Part shown: piece after piece, positions 27,685 through 38,063 of the stretch
Numbering within the stretch: the stretch's first letter is position 1
Layout of the letters: the number at the start of each line of letters is the position of its first letter
Assembly (NCBI GenBank): GCA_028279275.1
Contig: JANQOB010000002.1
Location: 124,001 to 188,000, forward strand
DNA: 64,000 nt
Source: Gammaproteobacteria bacterium
Lineage (GTDB): Bacteria; Pseudomonadota; Gammaproteobacteria; UBA4575
Direction: 5' to 3'
Notes under the pieces: generated by a model
The model's input: the letters and a program-made list of their open reading frames with translations, nothing else
Database searches by the model: none
What the model was told of the DNA's origin: nothing
Position numbers and translations under genes: made by a program

Positions 27685-28215
27685 TCAAGCTGAGGTTAGA
27701 ACCTCATCATCCCAATAAAAATTTTCATCTGTGAATGCTTTAATTAAATAATAAATAGTCGAAAAAAGCCCCCAAATTAGACCAAGTACGACACCAAAAT
27801 CTAGCAGGCCTTTCCAAGGTTGGGGAACGAATCGAAAAACAAATATAAACGCGATAATCATAATAGTAAGTGCAAAGGTCGCAATTACACGTTTTTTAGG
27901 TGCATGAAAATAAGCCATACAAAATAGTGGAGCTAAAAATGTTTGTAGCCATGTTGCATTGGACAATAAGTATTTGCATCTCGCTGCAAATCGTGGTGAA
28001 AATTTTAATTGAAAGCCTTGATAACCTTCACTAAGAGCCATAAATATTGCCCAACCGATAAATACTAACCAATGTAGCCAATCAAGAGGCATGGTAAAGG
28101 ACTCAATCGTATAAGCAGATAAACGCCAGCTTGCAAAAATAAGTAGTACAAATAAGCCAAAGATTGCCCAGATGACGGCAATGTAGCCTTTGATAAACGA
28201 GGTTGCAGAGTTCAT
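27685..28215 (-). CDS. Hypothetical inner-membrane protein
   Basis: About 176 residues with four to five hydrophobic segments (for example YIAVIWAIFGLFVLLIFASW, WLHWLVFIGWAIFMAL, RVIATFALTIMIIAFIFVFRF, LLDFGVVLGLIWGLFSTIYYL). I do not recognise it. The ATG at 28215 is preferred; a TTG 30 bases upstream is also open. The ribosome site is weak for both. Nothing nearby indicates a function. Confidence 0.6.
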   Translation of the reverse strand: MNSATSFIKGYIAVIWAIFGLFVLLIFASWRLSAYTIESFTMPLDWLHWLVFIGWAIFMALSEGYQGFQLKFSPRFAARCKYLLSNATWLQTFLAPLFCMAYFHAPKKRVIATFALTIMIIAFIFVFRFVPQPWKGLLDFGVVLGLIWGLFSTIYYLIKAFTDENFYWDDEVLTSA

Positions 28216-28495
28216 TAAAAAATAATTTATAGCTTTAAAGCTCAAGGTACCACAATTAAGATTTTAAGATTTTACAGAATTCCAATATTTATCAACATGT
28301 TGTCATAACTTATATTAATTTCAATGTGTTAGGATTACCAATATCGGATAATTTCTACATGTTGAGCATGTATCTAGGATAAGTCTGCACGTCTTGGTTT
28401 GCCACATACCCAAATGATGCTCAATCAGAGTGTATATTACACATGCGCTTGTTAATTCAATCGTAATATTAAAATTACTTTTTAAATTTATCTAA

Positions 28496-28756
28496 ATGAG
28501 CCAGAGAATAAATCTTCCACCAGATGTTCTAGAGGTCATCCATGCTAATCGTAAAATTGAAGCTATTAAATTGGTGAGGGAATATCATGGCCTTGACCTT
28601 AAAGAAGCAAAAGATGCTGTTGAAAAATACATGCTTGAAAATCCTGATTTGATATCAAACAACACAACGATTGGTGGTGGTTTTAGGGTTTTTTTGTTGA
28701 TTCTAGCTGCCATCGTTATCTTATATTTTCTTTACTCATTGTTTATAAAATATTAA
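28496..28756 (+). CDS. Membrane-anchored protein with ribosomal L7/L12 C-terminal-like domain
   Basis: 86 residues. Residues about 18-48 (NRKIEAIKLVREYHGLDLKEAKDAVEKYM) match the L7/L12 C-terminal motif in which KxxRxxxGLxLKEAK contacts translation factors. Residues about 62-84 form one membrane helix (FRVFLLILAAIVILYFLYSLF). Such domains outside rplL occur in small bacterial proteins of unknown role. It is not next to ribosomal genes. The ATG at 28496 has no strong ribosome site. Confidence 0.7.
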   Translation: MSQRINLPPDVLEVIHANRKIEAIKLVREYHGLDLKEAKDAVEKYMLENPDLISNNTTIGGGFRVFLLILAAIVILYFLYSLFIKY

Positions 28757-28904
28757 GCCAAATACTTTTCCAATGCTTAACAGTTCTAGAATTTCTTTTA
28801 TTCAGTCTGAATACAATAGAAAATTTTGTTAGACTGTTGAAATATCATTTGAATAATTAATTTACTGTCATATTTTATTAGTTAGTTATACAAGGAGAAA
28901 TCTT

Positions 28905-29306
28905 ATGAAACTAATAACAGCTGTTTTTTTAATGTTGTTGACATCCTTAAGTTTTGCTGAAGAAGGTATGAGTGAAGAACAAATGCAACAAATGATGCAG
29001 CAGGCTCAAGCTGCGCAAGAGTGTTTTGCAAAGATTGATCCCGCTAAATTTGAAGCACTAGAGGCTAAAGGTAGAGAAATGGAAAGCGAAATTCAACGTT
29101 TGTGTGCTGCCGGAAAACGCGACGAAGCTATGAAAACAGCTATGAAATACGGTAAGGAATTTAGCACCTCAGAAGAAATGAAAGAAATGCGCAAATGCAG
29201 TGAATTAATGCAAGGGATGATGGCTAACATGCCTATGCCAAAGCCTTACATGCCTCCCGAAGTGGATGAGGATATCGAAAGTGCACATATTTGTGATGAC
29301 ATGTAA
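28905..29306 (+). CDS. Hypothetical secreted Met-rich protein
   Basis: 133 residues with a signal peptide (MKLITAVFLMLLTSLSFA) and an AAGGAG ribosome site. The mature part is helical and rich in Met, Glu and Gln (MSEEQMQQMMQQAQAAQECF...MMANMPMPKPYMPP), with four cysteines that may pair in the periplasm. Met-rich stretches can bind copper, but this is only suggestive. The family is not recognised. Confidence 0.65.
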   Translation: MKLITAVFLMLLTSLSFAEEGMSEEQMQQMMQQAQAAQECFAKIDPAKFEALEAKGREMESEIQRLCAAGKRDEAMKTAMKYGKEFSTSEEMKEMRKCSELMQGMMANMPMPKPYMPPEVDEDIESAHICDDM

Positions 29307-29407
29307 TCAACTCAAAAATCTTGACGCTTCAGTTGAGTAATTCTTCAGGAAAACAAAAAAATCTATAAATACTTTCGCTTTGAGGCAAAGTCTCTAAATA
29401 AAAATTT

Positions 29408-31495
29408 TTATTTCTTTGCTTCTGCGCGCTCTTTTGCTTCTTTAATAACTTCGTCTGCTACATTTTTAGGGCAGGGAAGGTAGTGTGAGAATTCCATCGA
29501 GAATTGCCCACGTCCAGAAGTCATGGTGCGTAGATCACCTATGTAACCAAACATTTCGGATAACGGCACATCTGCTTTTACACGTGTACCTGTTGCCCCG
29601 GCATCTTGCGATTTGATCATGCCGCGACGACGGTTCAGATCACCAATCACATCACCCACATGATCTTCAGGGGTAAACACATCTACTTTCATGATTGGTT
29701 CAAGTAATTGTGGACCTGCTTTGGGCATACTTTGTCTATAAGCAGCTTTAGATGCAAGTTCGAAAGCGACTGCAGAAGAGTCAACTGCATGGAATGCGCC
29801 ATCCGTTAAGGTTACCTTTACATCAAGGCAAGGGTATCCTGCTAACACACCCTCATCCATCATGTTGCCAAAGGCTTTTTGAATCGCAGGCCAATATTCA
29901 CGAGGAACATTTCCTCCCGTTACCGTAGATTCAAATTCATATCCACTGTTTTGTTCTCCTGGCTCGATGATGTAATCAATTTTACCAAACTGACCAGCAC
30001 CACCTGATTGCTTTTTATGTGTATAGGCATCTTCAACACGTTGCGTAATTGTTTCTCGGTATGCAACTTGTGGAGCGCCAGCAATTACTTCTACACCATG
30101 CGTGCGTTTTAAAATATCGATCTTAATATCAAGATGTAGCTCACCCATACCTTTTAAGATTGTTTCGCCACTGTCTTCATCGGTAGAAACTCTAAATGAA
30201 GGGTCTTCTGCAACCATTTTACTTAGCGCAACACCCATTTTTTCTGAAGCGCCCTTATCTTTCGGTGAAATGGCCATTGAGATAACTGGGTCAGGAAAGA
30301 CCATGGGTTCTAAGGTAGCAGGATTGTTAGGATCACAAAGTGTATGACCCGTTTGCACATTCTTCATGCCCAGCACTGCGACAATGTCACCTGCTTGTGC
30401 ATTATCTAATTCTTCACGTGAATCAGCATGCATTTCTACAATTCGACCAATACGTTCAGTTTTACCAGTGAAACTATTAAGCACTGTCATGCCTTTATCT
30501 AATTTGCCCGAATAAATTCGGATAAAGGTGAGCGCTCCGTAGCGGTCATCCATAATTTTAAATGCAAGTGCTCGCAATGGCTTGCTAGGATCAACTTCAG
30601 CAAATTCTCCTGTTTCATTGCCCTCTAAATCTACTTCGGGTTGTGGTGGAACTTCCGTAGGAGCAGGTAAGTAATCAACAACGGCATCAAGGACCAGTTG
30701 TATGCCCTTATTTTTGAAAGCCGAACCACAATAAGTTGGGAAGAAGTCTAAGGCAATGGTGCCTTTGCGAATACATGCTTTTAATGTATCAATATCGGGT
30801 TCTTCACCTTCTAAATATTTTTCCATTGCATCATCGTCATGTTCTAAAGCAGTTTCAACAAGCTCTTCACGATATTGTTCCACTTTATCTTTCATGTCTT
30901 CGGGGACATCTTGTTCTTTGTATTTCATTGGGTCATCAGAGCCTTCCCATACCCACGCTTTGCGCGTGAGTAAATCGATTACTCCTGTGAAGTTATCTTC
31001 TGTTCCAATAGGCAAGGTCATGACTAACGGTTTAGCGCCCAAGACATTTTTAATTTGATCAACAACACTGTAAAAATCAGCGCCAAGTCGATCTAATTTA
31101 TTTACAAATATTATGCGGGCAACTTTGGATTCATTTGCGTAACGCCAGTTAGTTTCAGATTGAGGTTCCACGCCTCCGGATCCACAAAACACACCCACAC
31201 CACCATCCAGAACTTTAAGCGAACGGTAAACTTCGATGGTGAAATCTACGTGTCCTGGTGTGTCGATAATATTCAAACGATGGTCTTTCCAGAATGTACT
31301 GGTTGCAGCGGATTGAATCGTGATGCCACGTTCGCGTTCTTGATCCATGAAATCAGTAGTGGCTTCACCATCATGGACTTCACCAATTTTATGAATTTTA
31401 CCGGTTAGGCTGAGGATACGCTCAGATGTAGTGGTTTTACCTGCGTCCACATGTGCAAAGATGCCAATGTTTCTATAATTCGATAGATCGCTCAT
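29408..31495 (-). CDS. fusA: Elongation factor G (EF-G2-like paralogue)
   Basis: A 695-residue translocase GTPase. G1 is AHVDAGKTT, then [30 protein letters not shown], domain II ([22 protein letters not shown]), domain IV loop ([10 protein letters not shown]) and domain V ([15 protein letters not shown]). It stands alone rather than in the str operon, and its G-domain is like the secondary EF-G2 family found in many proteobacteria. The gene is on the same strand as the formate dehydrogenase genes and 244 bases downstream of them. Confidence 0.9.
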   Translation of the reverse strand: MSDLSNYRNIGIFAHVDAGKTTTSERILSLTGKIHKIGEVHDGEATTDFMDQERERGITIQSAATSTFWKDHRLNIIDTPGHVDFTIEVYRSLKVLDGGVGVFCGSGGVEPQSETNWRYANESKVARIIFVNKLDRLGADFYSVVDQIKNVLGAKPLVMTLPIGTEDNFTGVIDLLTRKAWVWEGSDDPMKYKEQDVPEDMKDKVEQYREELVETALEHDDDAMEKYLEGEEPDIDTLKACIRKGTIALDFFPTYCGSAFKNKGIQLVLDAVVDYLPAPTEVPPQPEVDLEGNETGEFAEVDPSKPLRALAFKIMDDRYGALTFIRIYSGKLDKGMTVLNSFTGKTERIGRIVEMHADSREELDNAQAGDIVAVLGMKNVQTGHTLCDPNNPATLEPMVFPDPVISMAISPKDKGASEKMGVALSKMVAEDPSFRVSTDEDSGETILKGMGELHLDIKIDILKRTHGVEVIAGAPQVAYRETITQRVEDAYTHKKQSGGAGQFGKIDYIIEPGEQNSGYEFESTVTGGNVPREYWPAIQKAFGNMMDEGVLAGYPCLDVKVTLTDGAFHAVDSSAVAFELASKAAYRQSMPKAGPQLLEPIMKVDVFTPEDHVGDVIGDLNRRRGMIKSQDAGATGTRVKADVPLSEMFGYIGDLRTMTSGRGQFSMEFSHYLPCPKNVADEVIKEAKERAEAKK

Positions 31496-31739
31496 TACCG
31501 TAACCTTTGTGTAATATATTCAATAAGTTCTGTACTAAATTTGAAGTGTATTAATAGGGGCGCAAGTCTACTTGATTATGCGTGTAGAGGAAGCCCAAAG
31601 TGCTTCCATTCGTCCATTAAAACCTTCGAAAATCGAGAAAGCGGCGGATTCTGGCCTATATAAGAGAATGCTTCAATAGGGCGTAGGGGGTAAACCGCCA
31701 GTCATGGTTGAATTAGCGATACTTAATTAACTTGGGTAC

Positions 31740-34496
31740 CTAAGCGGCTTCTAATTTGAGTGCGCAGAATTTAAATTCCGGTATTTTTCCAAATGGGTCA
31801 AGCGCTTCATTTGTCAGTAGATTGGCTGCTGCTTCACGATAACAAAATGGCATGTAGACTTGTCCTGGGTTTACGCCATGTTCTTCTCGAGCAAAACACT
31901 CCAATTCACCGCGCCTAGATGAAAGCTTTATTTTGTCGCCTACTTTTAGGCCAAGCTTTGCTAAATCACTTGGATTGATACTTGCAACCGGCACAGGCTC
32001 AATTGCATCTAACATACTTGCACGTCGTGTCATCGCGCCAGTATGCCAATGTTCTAACTGACGTCCTGTAACTAATACAAAAGGAAACTCTTCGTCTGGT
32101 AATTCATCAGCATTTGTGAATTCTGCAGGGACAAATTTTCCACGACCATTTTCGGTAGGGAAATCGTCCGTGAAAATAACGCTTTGGCCAGGATCATTTT
32201 CTTCTTCGCAAGGATAGGTGATGGAATGTTGCTGTTCTAAGCGTTCCCAAGTCATACCTTTAATACTGTCCATTCCCTGGCGCATTTCATCAAACACTTC
32301 AGAAGCGTAATGATATTTCCAATCCGTTAACCCCATTCGAAACGCTATTTCCTGAATTATCCACAAGTCTTGCTTCGCTTCACCAGGTGGCATCAGGGCT
32401 TGTCTGCCTAACTGCACACGTCGATCAGTATTTGTGAAGGTACCAGTTTTTTCTGGAAATGCCGAGGCAGGTAAAATGACATCTGCAAACCAGGCAGTCT
32501 CAGTCATAAAAATTTCTTGAACGACTAAGTGTTTAAGTGATGCTAACGCTTTGCGCGCATGATTTAAATTAGGATCAGACATGGCCGGGTTTTCACCCAT
32601 AACATACATACCATGTAAATTACCATCTGAAATCGCGTGCATGATTTCTACGACTGTTAAACCAGGCTCATTATCTAGTTCAGTATCCCAAAGCTTTTCA
32701 AATCGTGCGTGCGCTTCAGGATTATCCACGCGTTGATAATCCGGAAATACCATTGGAATAAGTCCAACATCTGAAGCGCCTTGAACATTATTTTGGCCAC
32801 GTAATGGGTGTAGTCCGGTTCCAGGTTTGCCAATTTGGCCTGTCATCATAGAAAGGGCGATTAAACAGCGCGCATTGTCGGTACCGTGAATATGTTGTGA
32901 AACGCCCATTCCCCAAAATATGATTGACGCTTTAGAACTTGCATAAATTTTTGCTACTTCATGCAGTGTTGCAGCAGGAATGCCGCAAATTTTTTCAACT
33001 TTTTCTGGTGAATATTTAAGTATGTGTTTTGCAAATGGCGCAAAGTCTTCAGTACGATTTTTTATGAAGTCTTTATCAAGTAAATCTTGTTTGATAATGG
33101 AATGCATAATGCCATTTAGCATTGCAACGTCTGTATCTGGTTTAAACTGTAAGAAATAATCGGCGTGGCGTGCTAAATCAGTACGACGAGGATCCATAAC
33201 AATGAGTTTTGCGCCATTGTGTTTAGCATTTTTCATAAAGGTTGCCGCAACAGGATGATTTTCCGTTGCATTGGAACCAATAACGACAATTACTTCTGCT
33301 TGGGCGACATCTTCAACTGGGTTGGATACTGCGCCTGAACCAATACCTTCTAATAAAGCAACAACCGACGACGCATGACATAATCGTGTGCAGTGATCAA
33401 CGTTATTTGTTTTAAAGCCCGTGCGTACTAATTTTTGAAACAAGTAAGCTTCTTCATTCGATCCTTTTGCGGACCCAAAACCTGCTAATGCATTGGGCCC
33501 ATGTTCGTCACGAATTTCTGTTAAGCCTTTTGCGGCGAAATCTAACGCTTCATCCCAACTTGCTTCTCGAAAGTACTTATCAATGTCTTTGAATGTAAGT
33601 TTGTCTAGATCATCCAAAAATTTTGGTGTGCCTTCCTTGCGAATTAAAGGCGTGGTTAATCGTCCTGCATGATGAACATAATCAAATCCATAACGGCCTT
33701 TTACGCACAAGCGGCCTTTGTTTGCGGGTCCATCACGACCATCTACATAAATAATTTTTTCATCTTTAATGTTATAAGTAAGCAGGCAACCAACTCCGCA
33801 ATACGGACAAGTTGATTCAACTTTACGGTCCGGTTGTAGCATACCTAACTGGTTTGAAGGCATTAAAGCACCAGTAGGGCATGCTTGAACGCATTCACCA
33901 CAGGCTACGCAAGTGCTATCACCCATTGGGTCTGCTATATCAAATACTATTTCTGAATGAGAACCACGATTCGCATAACCAATAACATCGTTATTTTGCA
34001 CTTCTCTGCACGCACGCACGCATCGTGTGCACTGAATACATGCATCTAGGTTGACTGCAATCGCTGGGTGAGATGAGTCTTGTTCAGGGTTTTGGCGAGA
34101 TTCAAATCGCGGTAAACCAACTTCAAGTTTTTTTGACCAGAGGTCTAATTCGCTGTTGAGTGTGTATTCACGCTCGGCCATATCAGACTGCAGAAGTTCT
34201 AAAACCATCTTTTGAGAATGAATGACTCGCTCATTTTCAGTATGAACTACCATACCTTCAGTTGGGGTACGCACACAGGATGGTTGTAAAACACGCTCAC
34301 CTTCAATTTCAACCATACATGCACGACAATTTCCATCCGCTCGCATCCCCGGTGTATAACATAAATGAGGAATTTCAATACCATGCTGCTTGGCAGCTTC
34401 TAGGATACTTTCATTTTCATATGCGGTAATTTCTTTACCGTTAAGTGAAAATTTCACAGTATTGAAATCTTGTAATTGTTTTGGATTTGCAGCCAT
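31740..34496 (-). CDS. fdhA: NAD-type formate dehydrogenase, molybdopterin alpha subunit
   Basis: 918 residues. An N-terminal [2Fe-2S] ferredoxin domain (C46, C57, C60 and C74 region, HLCYTPGMRADGNCRAC) is followed by a His-Cys region and two [4Fe-4S] ferredoxin motifs (CIQCTRCVRACREV, CVACGECVQACPTGAL). The Mo/W-bisMGD catalytic domain starts at CPYCGVGC and carries the active-site cysteine at residue 373 (RLCHASSV, Cys not Sec). It oxidises formate to CO2 and passes electrons to the FdhB subunit for NAD reduction. It is last in the fhc-fdh cluster, 49 bases after fdhB. No fdsD/fdhD gene is seen in the window. Confidence 0.93.
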   Translation of the reverse strand: MAANPKQLQDFNTVKFSLNGKEITAYENESILEAAKQHGIEIPHLCYTPGMRADGNCRACMVEIEGERVLQPSCVRTPTEGMVVHTENERVIHSQKMVLELLQSDMAEREYTLNSELDLWSKKLEVGLPRFESRQNPEQDSSHPAIAVNLDACIQCTRCVRACREVQNNDVIGYANRGSHSEIVFDIADPMGDSTCVACGECVQACPTGALMPSNQLGMLQPDRKVESTCPYCGVGCLLTYNIKDEKIIYVDGRDGPANKGRLCVKGRYGFDYVHHAGRLTTPLIRKEGTPKFLDDLDKLTFKDIDKYFREASWDEALDFAAKGLTEIRDEHGPNALAGFGSAKGSNEEAYLFQKLVRTGFKTNNVDHCTRLCHASSVVALLEGIGSGAVSNPVEDVAQAEVIVVIGSNATENHPVAATFMKNAKHNGAKLIVMDPRRTDLARHADYFLQFKPDTDVAMLNGIMHSIIKQDLLDKDFIKNRTEDFAPFAKHILKYSPEKVEKICGIPAATLHEVAKIYASSKASIIFWGMGVSQHIHGTDNARCLIALSMMTGQIGKPGTGLHPLRGQNNVQGASDVGLIPMVFPDYQRVDNPEAHARFEKLWDTELDNEPGLTVVEIMHAISDGNLHGMYVMGENPAMSDPNLNHARKALASLKHLVVQEIFMTETAWFADVILPASAFPEKTGTFTNTDRRVQLGRQALMPPGEAKQDLWIIQEIAFRMGLTDWKYHYASEVFDEMRQGMDSIKGMTWERLEQQHSITYPCEEENDPGQSVIFTDDFPTENGRGKFVPAEFTNADELPDEEFPFVLVTGRQLEHWHTGAMTRRASMLDAIEPVPVASINPSDLAKLGLKVGDKIKLSSRRGELECFAREEHGVNPGQVYMPFCYREAAANLLTNEALDPFGKIPEFKFCALKLEAA

Positions 34497-34545
34497 TTAT
34501 TTACACTCCAACATTCCTTATCTGTTTAGCTCCATTTTTTTACTT

Positions 34546-36222
34546 CTAAATTAATTCTTCTGAAAAATATTTCATAACACATGTCATTGGATTCGCAGCT
34601 GCTTGGCCCAGACCACAAATAGATGCATCAGACATTGTTTGTGAAAGTTCTTGCATTAGCTGTTGGTCCCAACTGGATTTTTTCATCAACATTGCCGCTT
34701 TTGAAGTGCCTACTCGGCAAGGAGTGCACTTCCCACATGATTCATGCGCAAAAAATTCCATCGCATTGCGTGCAAGACCTGTTGCTTTATCTTTGTCAGA
34801 AAAAACGATAATTGCAGCAGAACCTATAAAACATCCATACTCATTTAACGTGTCAAAGTCTAATGGAATGTCTCCCATAGAGGCAGGCAAGATACCTCCA
34901 GAAGCTCCGCCAGGAAAATAACCATAAAAACTGTGGCCATCTAACATTCCACCGCAATGTTCATCAATTAACTCTTTTATTGTAATACCAGCATCTGTTA
35001 CGTAAACACCAGGTTTTTTAACACGCCCGCTTACAGAAAATGAACGCAACCCTTTCCTTTCATTGCGGCCATGAGAAGTAAACCAATCAGCACCTTTTTC
35101 AATAATGTCTCGCACCCAAAATAATGTCTCAAGATTATGTTCGAGAGTAGGGCGTCCAAAAACACCTACTTCTGCCACGAATGGTGGGCGTAAACGTGGC
35201 ATGCCTCGTTTGCCTTCAATGGATTCAATCATGGCCGATTCTTCACCGCATATATAAGCACCGGCACCACGTCTTAATTCTATATGGGGTAATTGTAGTG
35301 GAGGATCTTTTTTCAGTTCATCTAATTCGTGCAGCAGAATTGTGTAACAACCTTGATATTCATCTCGAAGATAAATATATATCTCATCAATTCCTACAAC
35401 TTGAGCTGCAATCAATGCACCTTCAATAAAACGGTGAGGGTCTTTTTCTAAAAAATAACGATCTTTAAATGTTCCTGGTTCACCTTCATCAATATTTACG
35501 GCAAGTATTCGGGGTCCTGCATAGCTTTTTACAATTTCCCATTTTTGACCTGCAGGAAAACCAGCACCACCCAAACCTCTAAGGCCGGAATCTTTCATAA
35601 TTGAAATAATTTTCTCAGCAGAATCAGAGCTATCAAAAGAACGTTTAAGTAATTCATAGCCACCACTGTTTACATATTTGTCATAAGTAATGTATTCAGA
35701 TACTGAGGCTTCGATTTCACCTTTATCTACTGTTTCGCAAACTGTTTCTAAAGTTGCATGTGAAATTGGATTTTTACCGACCACTGCAATAGGTGCTTCG
35801 GCACATCTACCCACACATGGAACGCGTTGGATACGTACATCTTTTTTATAAAAATTTTGTAACTCGCGTATTAATGTTTCTGCATCATTCATTTCACAAC
35901 TAATCGAGTCACAGACACGAACAGTCAGGCTTTCTGGTGGTGATTGATTTTCTTTTATTACATCAAAATGATGATAGAACGTAGCAACCTCATATACTTC
36001 TGTAGTGGCCAACTTCATTTCACTAGCAAGTGCAGTGATATGTGCGGCAGAAATATGACCATATTTATCTTGGATTAAATGCAGGTACTCTATTAACAAG
36101 TCTCGTCTCAGAGGCAATGGCGCTATTAATTCACGGATTTGGTCCAAAGCATCAAGGTCAACACGCCGACCACGCTTCTCACCTCGCATCTTATTGCGTT
36201 TACGTGAAACAGTTTTTTCCAT
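34546..36222 (-). CDS. fdhB: Formate dehydrogenase beta subunit (NuoE-NuoF fusion)
   Basis: About 558 residues. The N-terminal third is NuoE-like: a thioredoxin-fold [2Fe-2S] domain with cysteines in RVCDSISCEMN and VPCVGRCAEAP. The rest is NuoF-like: the NADH/FMN site GLRGLGGAGFPAGQKW, the EGEPGTFKDRY motif, GAGAYICGEESAMIESIEGKRG, and the C-terminal [4Fe-4S] binding ESCGKCTPCRVG. It transfers formate electrons to NAD. The ATG at 36222 follows an in-frame TTG and is preferred. It is between fhcC (95 bases) and fdhA. Confidence 0.93.
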   Translation of the reverse strand: MEKTVSRKRNKMRGEKRGRRVDLDALDQIRELIAPLPLRRDLLIEYLHLIQDKYGHISAAHITALASEMKLATTEVYEVATFYHHFDVIKENQSPPESLTVRVCDSISCEMNDAETLIRELQNFYKKDVRIQRVPCVGRCAEAPIAVVGKNPISHATLETVCETVDKGEIEASVSEYITYDKYVNSGGYELLKRSFDSSDSAEKIISIMKDSGLRGLGGAGFPAGQKWEIVKSYAGPRILAVNIDEGEPGTFKDRYFLEKDPHRFIEGALIAAQVVGIDEIYIYLRDEYQGCYTILLHELDELKKDPPLQLPHIELRRGAGAYICGEESAMIESIEGKRGMPRLRPPFVAEVGVFGRPTLEHNLETLFWVRDIIEKGADWFTSHGRNERKGLRSFSVSGRVKKPGVYVTDAGITIKELIDEHCGGMLDGHSFYGYFPGGASGGILPASMGDIPLDFDTLNEYGCFIGSAAIIVFSDKDKATGLARNAMEFFAHESCGKCTPCRVGTSKAAMLMKKSSWDQQLMQELSQTMSDASICGLGQAAANPMTCVMKYFSEELI

Positions 36223-36317
36223 TTTTCTCAATAAATCCTGAAAATTTACGCTTTATATAGTTTAAGGGTAAAGCTAAAGCAAGCGTATATACCTAAATAT
36301 TAGTTTTTTATTCTTGT

Positions 36318-37154
36318 TTATCCAATCCAGATCAGCATTTCTCCTTGTCCACCTACTGCTGTATCTCCTAAGTAACGTTGTACACGGCGTCGCATTGGGT
36401 GTAGGGACTGAAAGGTGCTTTCAAAACTTCTTAGCTCATGAAGCAGGAGAGTCAAATAACCTAAATTATGACGCCCGCAATCTCTAAACCCTGAAATTAC
36501 GTCTTTTGGTTTATGGGGTAACAATATAGTGCCTCTGCGCATGCCGACTCCAACTTGTTTGCCAATGGTGCCTAAATTGGCAATCGTGCCGGCAATCATT
36601 CTGCTAGCACAATAATCACCAATATTTCCAACTACCATTATGATTCCACGTCGTAACAAATCACCTGTAAAGTTGTTGCTATTCCCATGAACAAGGATTG
36701 TCCCTCCTGACATTCCTTTCTTGTTACCGGCTTTAGCTCCCCCTAAATAATCACCCGCATTTTTACTAACCTCAATCATACCGCTCGACATTTCGCAACC
36801 GGCATAGTCTTTAACATTACCTTGAATATTTAGTTTTCCACCTTTCAACCCTGAGCCGGCATAGTGTCCGACGTCACCTTCAACAATGAGTTGAAAGTTT
36901 TCAGGTAAGGCATAACCAATGTAATCCATTTTAGAATTAGAATTTTCGATTTTAATAACATGGTTAGAAAAATTACCCTCGATATTAAACAATTCGCCGA
37001 CAGTAAATGTTTCGTTACCGATATTTAAAGGTAAGCTTTTAGCTTGTTCCTCACTTTTTGCATCGAAAATTGCTTTGCTAAGCCAACGCATATCTAAACG
37101 TTTGGACAATTTAGAATCAGCAGTGTCTTTATATGTAACGGTTGTATGACTCAT
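36318..37154 (-). CDS. fhcC: Formyltransferase/hydrolase complex subunit C
   Basis: A 278-residue beta-helix subunit of the bacterial Fhc complex, homologous to archaeal FwdC and the C-terminal part of glutamate synthase. Regular repeats of GxxGxxxxGG type are visible (GDVGHYAGSGLKGG, GNVKDYAGCEMSSG, KNAGDYLGGAKAGN, GNIGDYCASRMIAG, KQVGVGMRRG). It overlaps fhcD by 26 bases (ATG inside fhcD). It supplies a scaffold for the polyglutamyl-methylofuran cofactor in family structures. The whole order fhcB-A-D-C is that of methylotroph clusters. Confidence 0.93.
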   Translation of the reverse strand: MSHTTVTYKDTADSKLSKRLDMRWLSKAIFDAKSEEQAKSLPLNIGNETFTVGELFNIEGNFSNHVIKIENSNSKMDYIGYALPENFQLIVEGDVGHYAGSGLKGGKLNIQGNVKDYAGCEMSSGMIEVSKNAGDYLGGAKAGNKKGMSGGTILVHGNSNNFTGDLLRRGIIMVVGNIGDYCASRMIAGTIANLGTIGKQVGVGMRRGTILLPHKPKDVISGFRDCGRHNLGYLTLLLHELRSFESTFQSLHPMRRRVQRYLGDTAVGGQGEMLIWIG

Positions 37155-38046
37155 TCATTATTTCCCTTAAATGAAAATGATGCGGGCCTAGCTTGCCTCC
37201 ATAATTACCGCCTGTAATTTTTTCGATTCCTTGAGATTTGCCAAGGTCGCAAATTGCTTCAATGCCGCGATACATCGCTAATGTGACGTCTTCTTTTGTC
37301 AAACCATCGATAACAATTTCCATTGCAGCTTCTATATTTTTACCTAACACATTATCCGGACGCCCTTTAAGAGTAGGGCAGTAAGGATGATTTGTGGATG
37401 CATTCAAAAATTTGTATTTGGAACCTACTTTAGAGCCTGAACGAACTCCACCTCCGGGGAAAGGCATAATAATATTGGGTAACATACTGATCGCATCAAT
37501 TGCAGCTTCACAAGCGAGCAAAGCATGAGATATTCCACGTGCAAAAACTAAAATGTTTCCTCCGCCTATGGCTTTTTGATAGCCAGTACTTTCTGCGCAT
37601 AAAAATTCGCCATCCATTACAGGGATGCGCCAAAATCTTTTATCACCGATTTTTTTAGAAGTTTGAAAACCGTCACCGAAATAACGAATATTGGCTCCTA
37701 GTGCAATTTGGTCGTCACCTTCCATGCCGGAAAAAACAGCAGTGGTAGGGCAGGTGAGCACACACTGACCTATGCGGGTTTGTAATTGTTTTTCGAGAGT
37801 TTTTTTATCCGTTGAGAAAAGTAAGACTGAAACCCCAGGTCTGCCGTCGGGTGTTTCATGGTTGCCAATAACTTTTTCAATTCCTGCTTCTACTCCACAC
37901 CCTATTACTGAAGTAGCAAACCCGGTCATGGTTTCGGCAGCGTGTCGAGCCCATTTGTAGTTAATGGCTGTAATGATCACGCGTGTTGCACGCATTGAAA
38001 ATGCTTCAGCAAAAGTATCTTCAATTTCTACACCATTAATGATCAT
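37129..38046 (-). CDS. fhcD: Formyl-methanofuran--H4MPT formyltransferase, Fhc subunit D
   Basis: 305 residues, like archaeal Ftr. It shows conserved family segments: EDTFAEAFSMRATRVIITA at the N-terminus, MTGFATSVIGCGVEAGIE, TPDGRPGVSVLLFS, IGQCVLTCPTTAVFSG, and PYCPTLKGR. It moves a formyl group from formyl-H4MPT to the furan cofactor. The ATG at 38046 lies 17 bases after fhcA. A second copy is at 52196-53080 with clear but moderate similarity. Confidence 0.93.
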   Translation of the reverse strand: MIINGVEIEDTFAEAFSMRATRVIITAINYKWARHAAETMTGFATSVIGCGVEAGIEKVIGNHETPDGRPGVSVLLFSTDKKTLEKQLQTRIGQCVLTCPTTAVFSGMEGDDQIALGANIRYFGDGFQTSKKIGDKRFWRIPVMDGEFLCAESTGYQKAIGGGNILVFARGISHALLACEAAIDAISMLPNIIMPFPGGGVRSGSKVGSKYKFLNASTNHPYCPTLKGRPDNVLGKNIEAAMEIVIDGLTKEDVTLAMYRGIEAICDLGKSQGIEKITGGNYGGKLGPHHFHLREIMNESYNRYI

Positions 38047-38063
38047 CTTTTATTCTTATTTTA

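Noticed and set aside
33378..33380. Selenocysteine in formate dehydrogenase FdhA.
   Set aside because: The codon is Cys (TGT on the minus strand) and the reading frame is continuous.
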